Below are positions 9,332 to 18,070 of a DNA stretch of 64,000 nt, piece by piece. Source of the DNA: an uncultured Elusimicrobia bacterium (lineage in GTDB: Bacteria; Elusimicrobiota; Elusimicrobia; Elusimicrobiales; UBA9959); the NCBI GenBank assembly GCA_903873295.1, contig CAIQNV010000020.1, positions 1-64,000 on the forward strand. Direction: 5' to 3'. The position numbers were made by a program, and so were the translations under genes. Within the stretch, counting starts at the first letter, position 1, and each line of letters begins with the position of its first letter. Under the pieces are notes generated by a model that was not told the DNA's origin, searched no databases, and saw only the letters and a program-made list of their open reading frames with translations.

Positions 9332-9349
9332 AACGTATGCCGCGTTAAA

Positions 9350-9381
9350 AGTATAACAAAGACAATTCAAGAACCGCTCAA
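9350..9381 (-). promoter_or_regulatory. Putative promoter/operator of R1: TTGAGCGGTTCTTGAAT-N9-TATACT
   Basis: Minus-strand reading; 11-bp phased TTGAGC/TTGAAT followed by TATACT, same geometry as at 9541-9594. Confidence 0.45.
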
Positions 9382-9415
9382 ATGTTTTTTACCGCCGTTT
9401 AAATACTCAAAATTA

Positions 9416-9521
9416 AGCCAGCGCTGCAGATGCATAGAGCACGGAGCCCGAAGGCCCCGAGTCTTGGGGGTTTGGGTTAGGGGGGCGCACCGTACAGCGC
9501 TGGGGATCTGTTTTTTTAAAG
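9416..9521 (-). ncRNA. Putative structured ncRNA, tandem copy R2
   Basis: Near-identical to 9229-9331 (one G-tract indel, T-tract length difference); 187-bp period. Confidence 0.55.
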
Positions 9522-9540
9522 AGCTTCTCGCTACCTTCAA

Positions 9541-9594
9541 AGTATAACAGAAGCCGTTCAGGAATCGCTCAACTGCGGCTCAAAACCCGCTCAA
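9541..9594 (-). promoter_or_regulatory. Putative promoter/operator of R2: four 11-bp-phased repeats then TATACT
   Basis: Minus strand TTGAGCGGGTT TTGAGCCGCAG TTGAGCGATTC CTGAACGGCTT CTGTTATACT. Confidence 0.5.
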
Positions 9595-9691
9595 GATTGA
9601 AAATGCCCGCTTTACGACGGAAACCTTCCCGCGCGGCCCCGTTAATTTTCTAAAATATAGCCGTGACTAAAATTTCCCTTATCCCGCCGAC

Positions 9692-11767
9692 ATGCCTTCC
9701 ATCCAATTCCTGAAAGGCGTGGGCCCTAAAAAGGCGGAGCTGTTCGGGCGCCTCGGCATAGAGACGCTCGACGACCTGCTCTTCTATTTCCCGCGCTCCT
9801 GGGAAGACCGCCGCCTGCCGGGAAAAAGAGAACCGCTCCCGTTCCTTAAGGACGCGCCGCTGATCAGAGGCCGGATAAAGAGGGTGCGCGACCTCTACAC
9901 TTCCAGCCGCCTGCGCATTTTCAAGGTCGTGGTCGAGACTCCTTCCGGCGAGGCCGAGGCCAGCTTTTTCAAGCGGCACAATCCGCGCTTCGACGTGTTC
10001 GCGCCGCTGCGCGAAGATCTGAAAGAAGGCCGCACCGTGTGGATAACCGGCGTTCCGGAGGACCCGCTGTTCCTGAGCCGCCTGCGCGCCGACGAGTACT
10101 ACCCCGACGACGACGCCCGCGCCCTTCAAATACATATAGGCCGCATAGTGCCGGTTTACCCGCTGACGGAGGGCCTCGCCGCCAAATTCATGCGCGAGGC
10201 CGTGTATGAGGCGGTGCTGGCCGGGGCCGAAGCGGTGGGCGACTTCCTGCCCCCGGAACTGGCGGCAAAGCGCGGCCTCTCCGCCCGCGGCGCGGCCGCG
10301 AGGGCCATACATTTTCCGGAGAATAATTTCGAGCTGGTGCAGGCCCGCCGCCGTTTTATCTACGAGGAGCTGCTGCTGCTGGCGCTGGCCTGGGCCATAA
10401 AGCGCCGCCAGACGCGCAGCGTGCTGAAAGGGTTTACCTACGAAATAAAAAAAAATCTGCTGACCCCTTTCCGCGAGCACCTGGGCTTCAGCCTCACCGC
10501 CGCCCAGGCGCACGCCATAAACGAGATCTTCGCCGATATGCGGGCCCCCACGCCCATGGCCCGCCTGCTTGAAGGCGACGTGGGTTCGGGCAAGACCGTG
10601 GTGGCGCTCAGCGCCATGCTGCTGGCGGCCGAGAACGGCGGCCAGAGCGTGTTCGCCGCCCCCACCGAGATCCTGGCGGAGCAGCATTTCCTGACTTTCG
10701 AGAAATTTTTAAAGGGGCTGGGCGTGCGGTTCGCGCTGCTGACCGGCCGGCTGAAGGCGGCGGAAAAGAAAAAGGTCCTGGACGACCTGGCCGCGGGAAA
10801 AATAGACATATTGATAGGAACTCATGCCGTTATCAGCGAGGGAGTAAAATTCGCGAACCTGCGGCTGGTGGTGGTGGACGAGCAGCACCGCTTCGGCGTG
10901 CGCCAACGCGCGGCCCTGCGGGCCAAGGGCGATAAGGCGGACATGCTGATAATGACGGCCACGCCTATTCCGCGCACTCTTTTCCTGGCGCTTTACGGGG
11001 ACCTGGACCTGTCGGTGATAAAGGAAATGCCGCCGGGCCGCAAGCCCATAAAAACTACCGAGGCCACGGAAGACATAGCCTTCCTGGCGGCGGCGGACGA
11101 GGCGGCCAGGGGGCGGCAGGTTTATATCGTCTACCCGGTTATAGAGGAAACGCAGGCCGCCGACATGCGGTCGGTAAAGGCGGAATTCGAGCGGCTTAAA
11201 GCGTTCTTCAAGGGCCGGCGGGTGGATATGCTGCACGGGCGGATGCCCGGCGAGCTGAAAAAGCGGGTGATGGAAGATTTCGCGGCGGGCCGCACCGATG
11301 TCCTTGTGGCCACGCAGGTCATCGAGGTGGGGATCGATGTCGCCAACGCCACGCTGATGATCATAAACAACGCGGAGCGCTTCGGTCTGGCGAGCCTGCA
11401 CCAGCTGAGAGGCCGGGTGGGGCGCGGGCGGTGGGACTCGCGCTGTATGCTGGTGGCGCACGCGCGCGGGGGGGATTCCGGGGACCGCCTGCGGGCGATG
11501 GTGCAGTCCTCCAACGGTTTTGAGCTGAGCGAAAAGGATATCTATATAAGGGGCGCGGGGGAGATCCTGGGAGTGCGGCAGCACGGCGATATGGATTTCA
11601 AGCTGGCGGATATGTCCCGCGACAAGGAGCTCCTTGAGCTGGCGATCGAGGACAGGGAATTGGTGCTGGCGGCGGACCCGGAGCTGCTGAAAAAAGAGAA
11701 CGCCGGCCTGCGCCGCAGGCTGCGCGATCTCTACGCCGCCCGCTGGAACCTGATAGACCTGTCGTAA
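9692..11767 (+). CDS. recG: ATP-dependent DNA helicase RecG
   Basis: 691 aa; GVGPKKAELFGRLGI, LLEGDVGSGKTVVALSAML, VVVDEQHRFGVRQRAAL, MTATPIPRTLFLALYGDLDLSVIKEMPPGRKPI, QLRGRVGRG. Confidence 0.97.
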   Translation: MPSIQFLKGVGPKKAELFGRLGIETLDDLLFYFPRSWEDRRLPGKREPLPFLKDAPLIRGRIKRVRDLYTSSRLRIFKVVVETPSGEAEASFFKRHNPRFDVFAPLREDLKEGRTVWITGVPEDPLFLSRLRADEYYPDDDARALQIHIGRIVPVYPLTEGLAAKFMREAVYEAVLAGAEAVGDFLPPELAAKRGLSARGAAARAIHFPENNFELVQARRRFIYEELLLLALAWAIKRRQTRSVLKGFTYEIKKNLLTPFREHLGFSLTAAQAHAINEIFADMRAPTPMARLLEGDVGSGKTVVALSAMLLAAENGGQSVFAAPTEILAEQHFLTFEKFLKGLGVRFALLTGRLKAAEKKKVLDDLAAGKIDILIGTHAVISEGVKFANLRLVVVDEQHRFGVRQRAALRAKGDKADMLIMTATPIPRTLFLALYGDLDLSVIKEMPPGRKPIKTTEATEDIAFLAAADEAARGRQVYIVYPVIEETQAADMRSVKAEFERLKAFFKGRRVDMLHGRMPGELKKRVMEDFAAGRTDVLVATQVIEVGIDVANATLMIINNAERFGLASLHQLRGRVGRGRWDSRCMLVAHARGGDSGDRLRAMVQSSNGFELSEKDIYIRGAGEILGVRQHGDMDFKLADMSRDKELLELAIEDRELVLAADPELLKKENAGLRRRLRDLYAARWNLIDLS

Positions 11768-11778
11768 GGAAAATGAAA

Positions 11779-11811
11779 GACCCCGCGCTTTCGGGCGCGG
11801 GGTCTTTTTTG
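11779..11811 (+). terminator. Rho-independent terminator after recG
   Basis: gaccccgcgctttcgggcgcggggtctttttt. Confidence 0.85.
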
Positions 11812-11824
11812 CCTTCTTCTCCTT

Positions 11825-12274
11825 TTAGAAGGTCGACCAGGGCGTGGTCTCGGCGCTGCCGCGGCCCTTTATGTCCTCGTGCGTGCAGCTGACCACGAAG
11901 TTGCCCCAGCTCAGGGCGACCGCGGGGTCGTTGGCGTAGTTCCAGCCTCCCGCATCGCCTACCGCCGCGGTGTTAACTACCGTGCGGCTGTCGGCATGGG
12001 TAGTGCCGGGCAGCTTCGCCACGGGGATCTCCCCGATGTACTTGGCGTTCAGCGTGAGGCAGCCGAGACTATCGGCCGGGAACCAGCCCTCGTTGTCGCC
12101 GTAGTACACCTGTATCGCGCTGCGCACCGACGATAGAGCGCCTTTCGTCGAGCCTTCCTTGGCCTTATTGATGAGGTCGGCGAACTTCGGTATGGCTATC
12201 GCGGCCAGAATACCGATGATCGCGACGACTATCATCAGCTCTATCAGGGTGAACCCCTGTCTGAGTTTGTTCAT
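11825..12274 (-). CDS. Type IV pilin / type II secretion pseudopilin-like protein
   Basis: MNKLRQGFTLIELMIVVAIIGILAAIAIPKFADLINKAKEG prepilin N-terminus. Confidence 0.92.
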   Translation of the reverse strand: MNKLRQGFTLIELMIVVAIIGILAAIAIPKFADLINKAKEGSTKGALSSVRSAIQVYYGDNEGWFPADSLGCLTLNAKYIGEIPVAKLPGTTHADSRTVVNTAAVGDAGGWNYANDPAVALSWGNFVVSCTHEDIKGRGSAETTPWSTF

Positions 12275-12553
12275 AACGCAACCTCCTTAACTCTCGTGTC
12301 TGGCAGTACACCCCCGGGATAATGGATAGATGAGGCCCGGGGAGCCGCTGTCACAATCTATAGTCTACCTCCCCCGCGGGCATTCGGCAACCGCCGGTCG
12401 GATACAGTTGACTAAAGTTACATTCAGCGCCCCTGAAAAGCGCGCTTTTCAAGACCCGGGAACGGACATGCTTTGTTTCTGATTATTATGTCAACAGACG
12501 TTTTACCAATGAAAATTTGACGAAAAAAATGTTTAGTGGTAGAATATCCCTGA

Positions 12554-12600
12554 TACTACTAATAGTGGTGGGGTAAGTTTAAGACACAACTTATAGTGGT
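12554..12600 (+). promoter_or_regulatory. Putative NrdR box pair upstream of nrdR
   Basis: TACTACTAATAGTGGT (12554-12569) and CACAACTTATAGTGGT (12585-12600), 15-bp gap, 31-bp centre spacing; a further TAGTGGT at 12534. Confidence 0.55.
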
Positions 12601-12679
12601 TTGCCGGCTGCCTGGGATAGTATAGTAAAGGCGCCGTCTCAGGGGGCCTTTCGGCCCCCGGACAGAAGGGAGAGGACGA

Positions 12680-13129
12680 ATGAAGTGCCCATTCTGCGGC
12701 GCGGAGGAGACAAAAGTCACCGACAGCCGCGACTCGGCCGAAGCCTTTGAAATAAGGCGCCGGCGCGAATGCGAAAAGTGCGCCAAGCGGTTCACCACTT
12801 ACGAGCGCATTGAGCAGCACCCGCTGGTCGTAATAAAGAAAGACGGCCGGCGCGAGGGCTTTTTATACGAGAAGCTGATGAGCGGCATCGTCAAGTCCTG
12901 CCAGAAGCGGGATGTCAGCATGGAAAAAATGGAGGAGGCGGGCAGGGAGATAGAGAGCAGCTTGAGGAACGAGGACAAGAGCGAAATAGCCAGCAGCACG
13001 GTGGGCGAGCTCGTGGCCAGAAAACTCAAGAAGCTCGACAAGGTCGCGTACATACGGTTCGCATCCATATACAAAGATTTCGAGGATGTCACCGATTTCG
13101 AAAAAGAAATCAAATCGATCAAAAAATAG
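12680..13129 (+). CDS. nrdR: Transcriptional repressor NrdR
   Basis: MKCPFCGAEETKVTDSRDSAEAFEIRRRRECEKCAKRFTTYERIE plus ATP-cone. Confidence 0.96.
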   Translation: MKCPFCGAEETKVTDSRDSAEAFEIRRRRECEKCAKRFTTYERIEQHPLVVIKKDGRREGFLYEKLMSGIVKSCQKRDVSMEKMEEAGREIESSLRNEDKSEIASSTVGELVARKLKKLDKVAYIRFASIYKDFEDVTDFEKEIKSIKK

Positions 13130-13143
13130 GGGATTTAAATAAA

Positions 13144-16100
13144 ATGAATGAATTTTTTCCGAAAGTCATAAAGAAGCGCGAAGGCAAGGTAGCTCCTTTC
13201 AATATAGAGAAAATAAAGAACGCCATCTATAAGGCGGCCTATACGCTGGGCGGCCGCGACGAAGAGAAGGCCGTGGAAGTGGCCAATGAGGTCGCCCGCC
13301 GCCTCAACAACAATTTCACCCTCCGCTCCAAGATCCCCACCGTGGACGACAGCAACACCATGTGCGTGGAGGTCCTGCGCGAGAAGGGCTTCGACCGCAC
13401 CGCCGATAAATTCGAGTCTTATTCCCTGGACCGCCAGCGCGTGCGCAAGAGCGGCCTCACCGTAAAGAAGAAGGCCGGCAAGGCCGACATCACCGACCAG
13501 ATGCTGCTGGTGCAGTCCATCACCAACGAGACCATAGAGGCCTTCGACCGCAAGAAGCTGGCCGACGCGCTGGAGAGGGAATACCAGCTCTCCCGCGACC
13601 TGGCCGAGATGATAGCCAAGGAAACCGAGAACGACGCCTACGAGCTGTCCGAGAAATACGGCACCAAGAACTTCGACACCCAGTTCCTGCGCCGCATCTC
13701 AGAGGCGCATCTGTCCATGATGGGCATCCCGCTCAAGAATTCCGCGCTGGCCATGCCGCTGTCCACCATAGAGTCGCTGGTTATCGGCAACAGCAAGGAA
13801 AACTCGAACATCACCTCCAACAATCCCGAGGCGGTGAACCTCGGCATAGCGGAGTATGTGCTGAAGCAGTACAGCCTGCGCAAAGTGTTCTCGGACGAGA
13901 TCGCCGAGGCGCACAACAACGGGACCATCCACATCCATGACCTGGGCTATCCCCAGCGCGTTTACTGCTCGAGCCACTCGGTGGAATATATCAAGAAGTA
14001 CGGCCTGAACAAGATAGTCTCGAACCTCCAGAACAAGAGCTATCCGGCCAAGTCCGCCATGGTCCTCAACGGCCACATCCAGACCTTCCTCGCGTCCATG
14101 CAGTCGCGCTACGCCGGGGCGCTGGGCTTCGGCTTCCTTAATATCCTGTACGCCCCCATGCTCAACTGCCCCGAGATCCTGGTGGAGGGCGAGCTGGAGG
14201 GCAAGACCGTAAAAATAAAGAAAGACACGCTCGAAGCCATGGCGGAGGCCGGCACGGTCTCCTGCTCCGACGGCACCGCGGCCCCCTACTTCAAGAAGAC
14301 CGGCGAAGTGCGCGAGCTCTTCAAGCTGTCCCGCAAAGAAATGCGCCAGATAGCGCAGAACCTTATCTTCTCCGCCAGCCAGAACGCGTTCAGCCGCGGC
14401 GGCCAGACCCTGTTCATCGACTTCAACATGCACACCGGCGTGCCGCAGTACATGCATAACGTGCCCGCCATGGGCCCCGGCGGCAAGTACATGCTCGAGG
14501 ACGCCAGGGGCGGCATCGAGATGACGGACGAGGCTCCCCGCTTCACCGGCGTCGAGGGCGACTCGCGCAACGGCGACGTGGTCCATCCCGCCGACGGGCG
14601 GAAGTTCATAACCTACGGCGACCCCCGCATGGTGAAAACCGCGCAGGAATTCGCCATCGAGCTCATGAAGGTCTGGGAAGACGGCGATAAATACGGCATT
14701 CAGTTCGCTTTCCCCAAGTGCGACCTGCACGTCAGCAAAGAGGCCCTGGAGAACCCCGACGAGCGGGAGGTCTACGAATACGGCTGCAGGCTGGCCGCTA
14801 AGAACGGCTCCACCTACTTCATGTTCGACCGCGACGGCGCGGGCGCGACGCTGGCCCAGTGCTGCCGCCTCAAGGAGAAGGTCACTGACCCGTTCCTGCT
14901 CAAGCACCCGGAGAACATCCGCTTCACGGGCTTCCAGAACGTCACCATCAACCTGCCGCAGGCCGCTTTCAAGGGCAAAACCCTTAAGGGCACGCTGGCA
15001 AGCATAGACAAGGCCATCGACTTCGCCGTCAAGGCGCATTTGCAGAAGAAGGCCTACACGCAGACCCTGCTGGACACCGACGGCAGCCCGCTCCGGTCGC
15101 TGGGGCTCCCTTCCGACGACGGCACGCCTTATGTCGACCTGAACAAGGCCACCTATATAATGGGCCTCATCGGCCTCAACGAAGTGGTCCAGTACCTCAC
15201 CGGCAAAGAGCTGCACGAGAGCAAGGATTCCTACGAGACCGGCCTGCAGATAATCGACCACATGCACCAGACCATCAACGCCCTGCGCCTGAAGCACGGC
15301 CTGAAGATCACGCTGGAAGAGACCCCCGCCGAGTCCGCCACGCAGAAGCTCGCTAAGGGCGACATGGCCCGCTTCCCCGAGGCTAAGAAGGTGATCAAGG
15401 GCGATCTGAAGAACGCGCCCTACTACACCAACTCCGTGCACCTGAACCCCGGCGCCGACGTCTCCATAATAGACCGGATAGAGCTGCAGTCCAAGTTCCA
15501 CGACATGATAGAGTCGGGCTCCATCATCCACGTGTACTGCGGCGAGTCCCAGATCCCGCCGGAGTCGATAGCCGCGCTGGTGGAGAAGACTTTCCGCAAC
15601 ACGCGCGCCTCGCAGATAACCGTGTCGCCGGAGTTCACCCACTGCAATAACTGCCATTCCAACTACTTCGGCTTCAAGGATAAATGCGGCAAGTGCGGCA
15701 GCGAGGACGTGACCAAGCGCACGAAGATCGTGGGCTACTTCTCGAACCTCAGCGGCTGGAACGCCTCGCAGCTTGAGATCAGCAAGGCGCGCGAAGCCGT
15801 GGCCCTGCATTACACCGACTTCAATCCCGGAGTAAAATGGCTGCACGAGAGCGACCCCTCCAAAAAAGTGATGGTGTTCGGCAAGCCCGGCTGCGCCATG
15901 TGCGAGGAAGCCAAGAACAGCCTCACCAAAGCCCTGAAAGAAAAAGGCATGGAGATCCCGGTGGAATTCCACGACCTCACTAAAGTTGAAAGCCGCATGG
16001 TGGCCGCCAAATGGAACGTCCCCTGGACCCCATTCCCACGGTGCTGGTAAAAAATAACGGCACCATGGGCCGCTACGAACTCGAATTCAAGCGCGGCAAG

Positions 16101-16163
16101 CCGGTGCACCGCAAAGAAGTGGAATACTACAAGATGGTAGAAGGCGCCTACGTAGCCAAGTAG
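13144..16163 (+). CDS. nrdD: Anaerobic ribonucleoside-triphosphate reductase with C-terminal redoxin-like domain; frameshift near 16020-16023 (0-frame ORF stops at 16050)
   Basis: ATP-cone N-terminus, Zn site CNNCHSNYFGFKDKCGKCG, glycyl-radical region KIVGYFSNLSGWNAS, then MVFGKPGCAMCEEAKNSL; -1 frame continues LDPIPTVLVKNNGTMGRYELEFKRGKPVHRKEVEYYKMVEGAYVAK*. Confidence 0.9.
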
Positions 16164-16169
16164 GCTCAA

Positions 16170-16292
16170 GACAAGGGGGCCGGAACGCAAAACACGGGGT
16201 CGGGCACACCGTGCCCGCCCCTCCTCTCTCGGCCTCGTCGCTTACGCAAGCCTCGGCCTCCGAGAGGGTTTTGCTAACCCGGCCCCCTTGTC
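16170..16292. repeat. Palindromic intergenic repeat family C, copy C1
   Basis: GACAAGGGGGCCGG ... CCGGCCCCCTTGTC terminal inverted repeat with G/C-rich interior. Confidence 0.6.
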
Positions 16293-16315
16293 TTTCGCTG
16301 GTGTAAAAAAATAAT

Positions 16316-16362
16316 GAAGGGGTGGCCCATACCCTTGCCAAACCCCGACTTCGCCTCCTGCG
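16316..16362. repeat. Repeat family B, internally deleted copy B1
   Basis: GAAGGGGTGGC|CCATACCCTTGCCAAACCCCGACTTCGCCTCCTGCG matches the two ends of B2 joined together. Confidence 0.6.
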
Positions 16363-16378
16363 TTTTAAATAATTTATC

Positions 16379-17104
16379 ATGAAAATAGGCGCGGTGCTCG
16401 GTTTTAATCTCATCGACTATCCCGGCAGGATAGCCGCCGTCGCTTTCACGCCCGGCTGTAATTATCTCTGTCCCCATTGCCACGCCGCCCCGCTGCTCGC
16501 CGACGCCAAAGATATAGGCGACCAAGGCTTCCTGGCTTACCTCGAAACCGTAAAAGAATGGGTCACCGGCGTAGTTATCTGCGGCGGCGAACCCACACTG
16601 CAGCCTGACCTTATCCCCTTTATAGAGCAAGTCCGCGCCCGCGATCTTGCGGTAAAGTTGGACACCAACGGCAGCAACCCTGAAGTTCTTTCCCGATTGC
16701 TCGCGCGGGACCTTGTTGATTATGTCGCCATGGACGTAAAAGGCCCCGAACAGCTCTGGCCCGCCACCGCCGGCATCGACGGCCACCAGGCCGCTATGCT
16801 CGAAAGCATGAAACTGGTAGTCCGCTTCCCCATTTATGAATTCCGTACCACCGTAGCTCCTGTCCTGCGCGCCAATGACGCGATCTCTTTCCTCACCGTC
16901 CCAGAAATGGCCGCCGCCGCCCGGCTGATAATCAGCGCCACCGGCAGCCCCGACCACAAATATTACATCCAAAAATTCATCCCCCGTAAAGACGGCCTCC
17001 TGGACAAGCGCCTGGAAACTTTTCCCGAAACCCCCATCCAGCTTTTACAGGACATACATAAAGAAGTCTTGAAGCATCTGCCCAATACACAGGTGAGGGG
17101 CTAG
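16379..17104 (+). CDS. nrdG: Anaerobic ribonucleotide reductase activating protein (radical SAM)
   Basis: FNLIDYPGRIAAVAFTPGCNYLCPHCHAAPL..., CX3CX2C, GGEPTLQPDLIPF. Confidence 0.9.
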   Translation: MKIGAVLGFNLIDYPGRIAAVAFTPGCNYLCPHCHAAPLLADAKDIGDQGFLAYLETVKEWVTGVVICGGEPTLQPDLIPFIEQVRARDLAVKLDTNGSNPEVLSRLLARDLVDYVAMDVKGPEQLWPATAGIDGHQAAMLESMKLVVRFPIYEFRTTVAPVLRANDAISFLTVPEMAAAARLIISATGSPDHKYYIQKFIPRKDGLLDKRLETFPETPIQLLQDIHKEVLKHLPNTQVRG

Positions 17105-17121
17105 CAATAATCCCCAGATAA

Positions 17122-17276
17122 TGGAGGGGTGGCGAGGGTATGGGTTCGGCGGGCCCTCACGGAAGGAGCCGCTTGCGTAAGCGCGGCGACTGAGTGAGGA
17201 GGGCGGACACGGTGTGGCCGACCCGGTGCCCGCCGGGCCCATACCCTTGCCAGGCCCCCGACTTCGCCTCCTGCGC
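17122..17276. repeat. Repeat family B, copy B2
   Basis: GGAGGGGTGGCGAGGGTATGGG...GGCGGGCCC ... GCCCGCCGGGCCCATACCCTTGCCAGGCCCCCGACTTCGCC. Confidence 0.8.
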
Positions 17277-17311
17277 TTTAATTTTAGTAACTCAACTTAA
17301 AGGAAAATAAT

Positions 17312-17755
17312 ATGTCTAAACTCGAAATAACCGTCCAAAAACTCCACGCCGACGTGAAAATGCCGGCCTATGCCCATGAAGGCGATGCCGGCCTCGACCT
17401 CTACTCCACCATCAGCCACACCTTACAGCCCGGCGAGCGCGCCCTCATCCCCACCGGCCTCAAAATGGCCATCCCCCACGGCTACGAAGGCCAGGTCCGC
17501 CCCAAGAGCGGCCTCGCCCTCAAGCACGGCCTCACCGTCCTCAACACCCCCGGCACCGTAGACGCCCCCTACCGCGGCGAAGTCGGAGTCATACTTATCA
17601 ACCTCGACCCCAAGGCCGCCTACGAAGTGAAAAAAGGCGAGAAAGTCGCCCAGATGGTCTTCAATAAAGTCGAATACGCCGCCTTCACCGAAGCCAGCGA
17701 CCTCACCGCCACCACCCGCGGCGAAGGCGGCTTCGGCAGCACCGGCAAGCACTGA
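17312..17755 (+). CDS. dut: dUTP diphosphatase
   Basis: MPAYAHEGDAGLDLYS, RPKSGLALKHGLTVLNTPGTVDAPYRGEVGVIL, TTRGEGGFGSTGKH. Confidence 0.96.
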   Translation: MSKLEITVQKLHADVKMPAYAHEGDAGLDLYSTISHTLQPGERALIPTGLKMAIPHGYEGQVRPKSGLALKHGLTVLNTPGTVDAPYRGEVGVILINLDPKAAYEVKKGEKVAQMVFNKVEYAAFTEASDLTATTRGEGGFGSTGKH

Positions 17756-17804
17756 GGTGCTCCCGGGTTCCCGGTAAATGCGCTTGTTGGAGGAAAACAA
17801 CCGC

Positions 17805-18064
17805 GGGCCGGGCATGGGGTTGCTCTGGAGCCGCTTTGGGGAGGTGAGGCCCGGCTTTAGAGCGAAGCATAATTATGCTTCGCGTCCGGGCCGCAAGGGC
17901 GGAGGCGGTTTTCAGCGTAAGCAAAACCGCCGAGCCGGGACCGCGCAAAACCGCTATGCGGTTTATGCGTGGCTGGCCCCGCTTCGGGGGGAACCGCGCA
18001 ACGGTTCCTGCGCGGCGGAATGGGCAACCCCATGACCGGCCCGTACCTACGCTAAACCCGGAAG
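17805..18064. repeat. Palindromic repeat family A, long copy A2
   Basis: GGGCCGGGCATGGGGTTGCTCTGGAGCCGCTTTGGGG ... GGGCAACCCCATGACCGGCCC...CTAAACCCGGAAG with ~120 bp extra interior. Confidence 0.8.
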
Positions 18065-18070
18065 CTTAAG

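Noticed and set aside
9229-9521. CRISPR-like repeat pair
   Set aside because: Only two long (~100-nt) repeats with internal helices and diverged spacers that themselves share promoter-like sequence; no cas genes in the window.
13699-15972. 757-aa ORF antisense to nrdD
   Set aside because: The opposite strand encodes unmistakable NrdD. Long antisense frames are expected in high-GC DNA, and the translation has no recognisable motifs.
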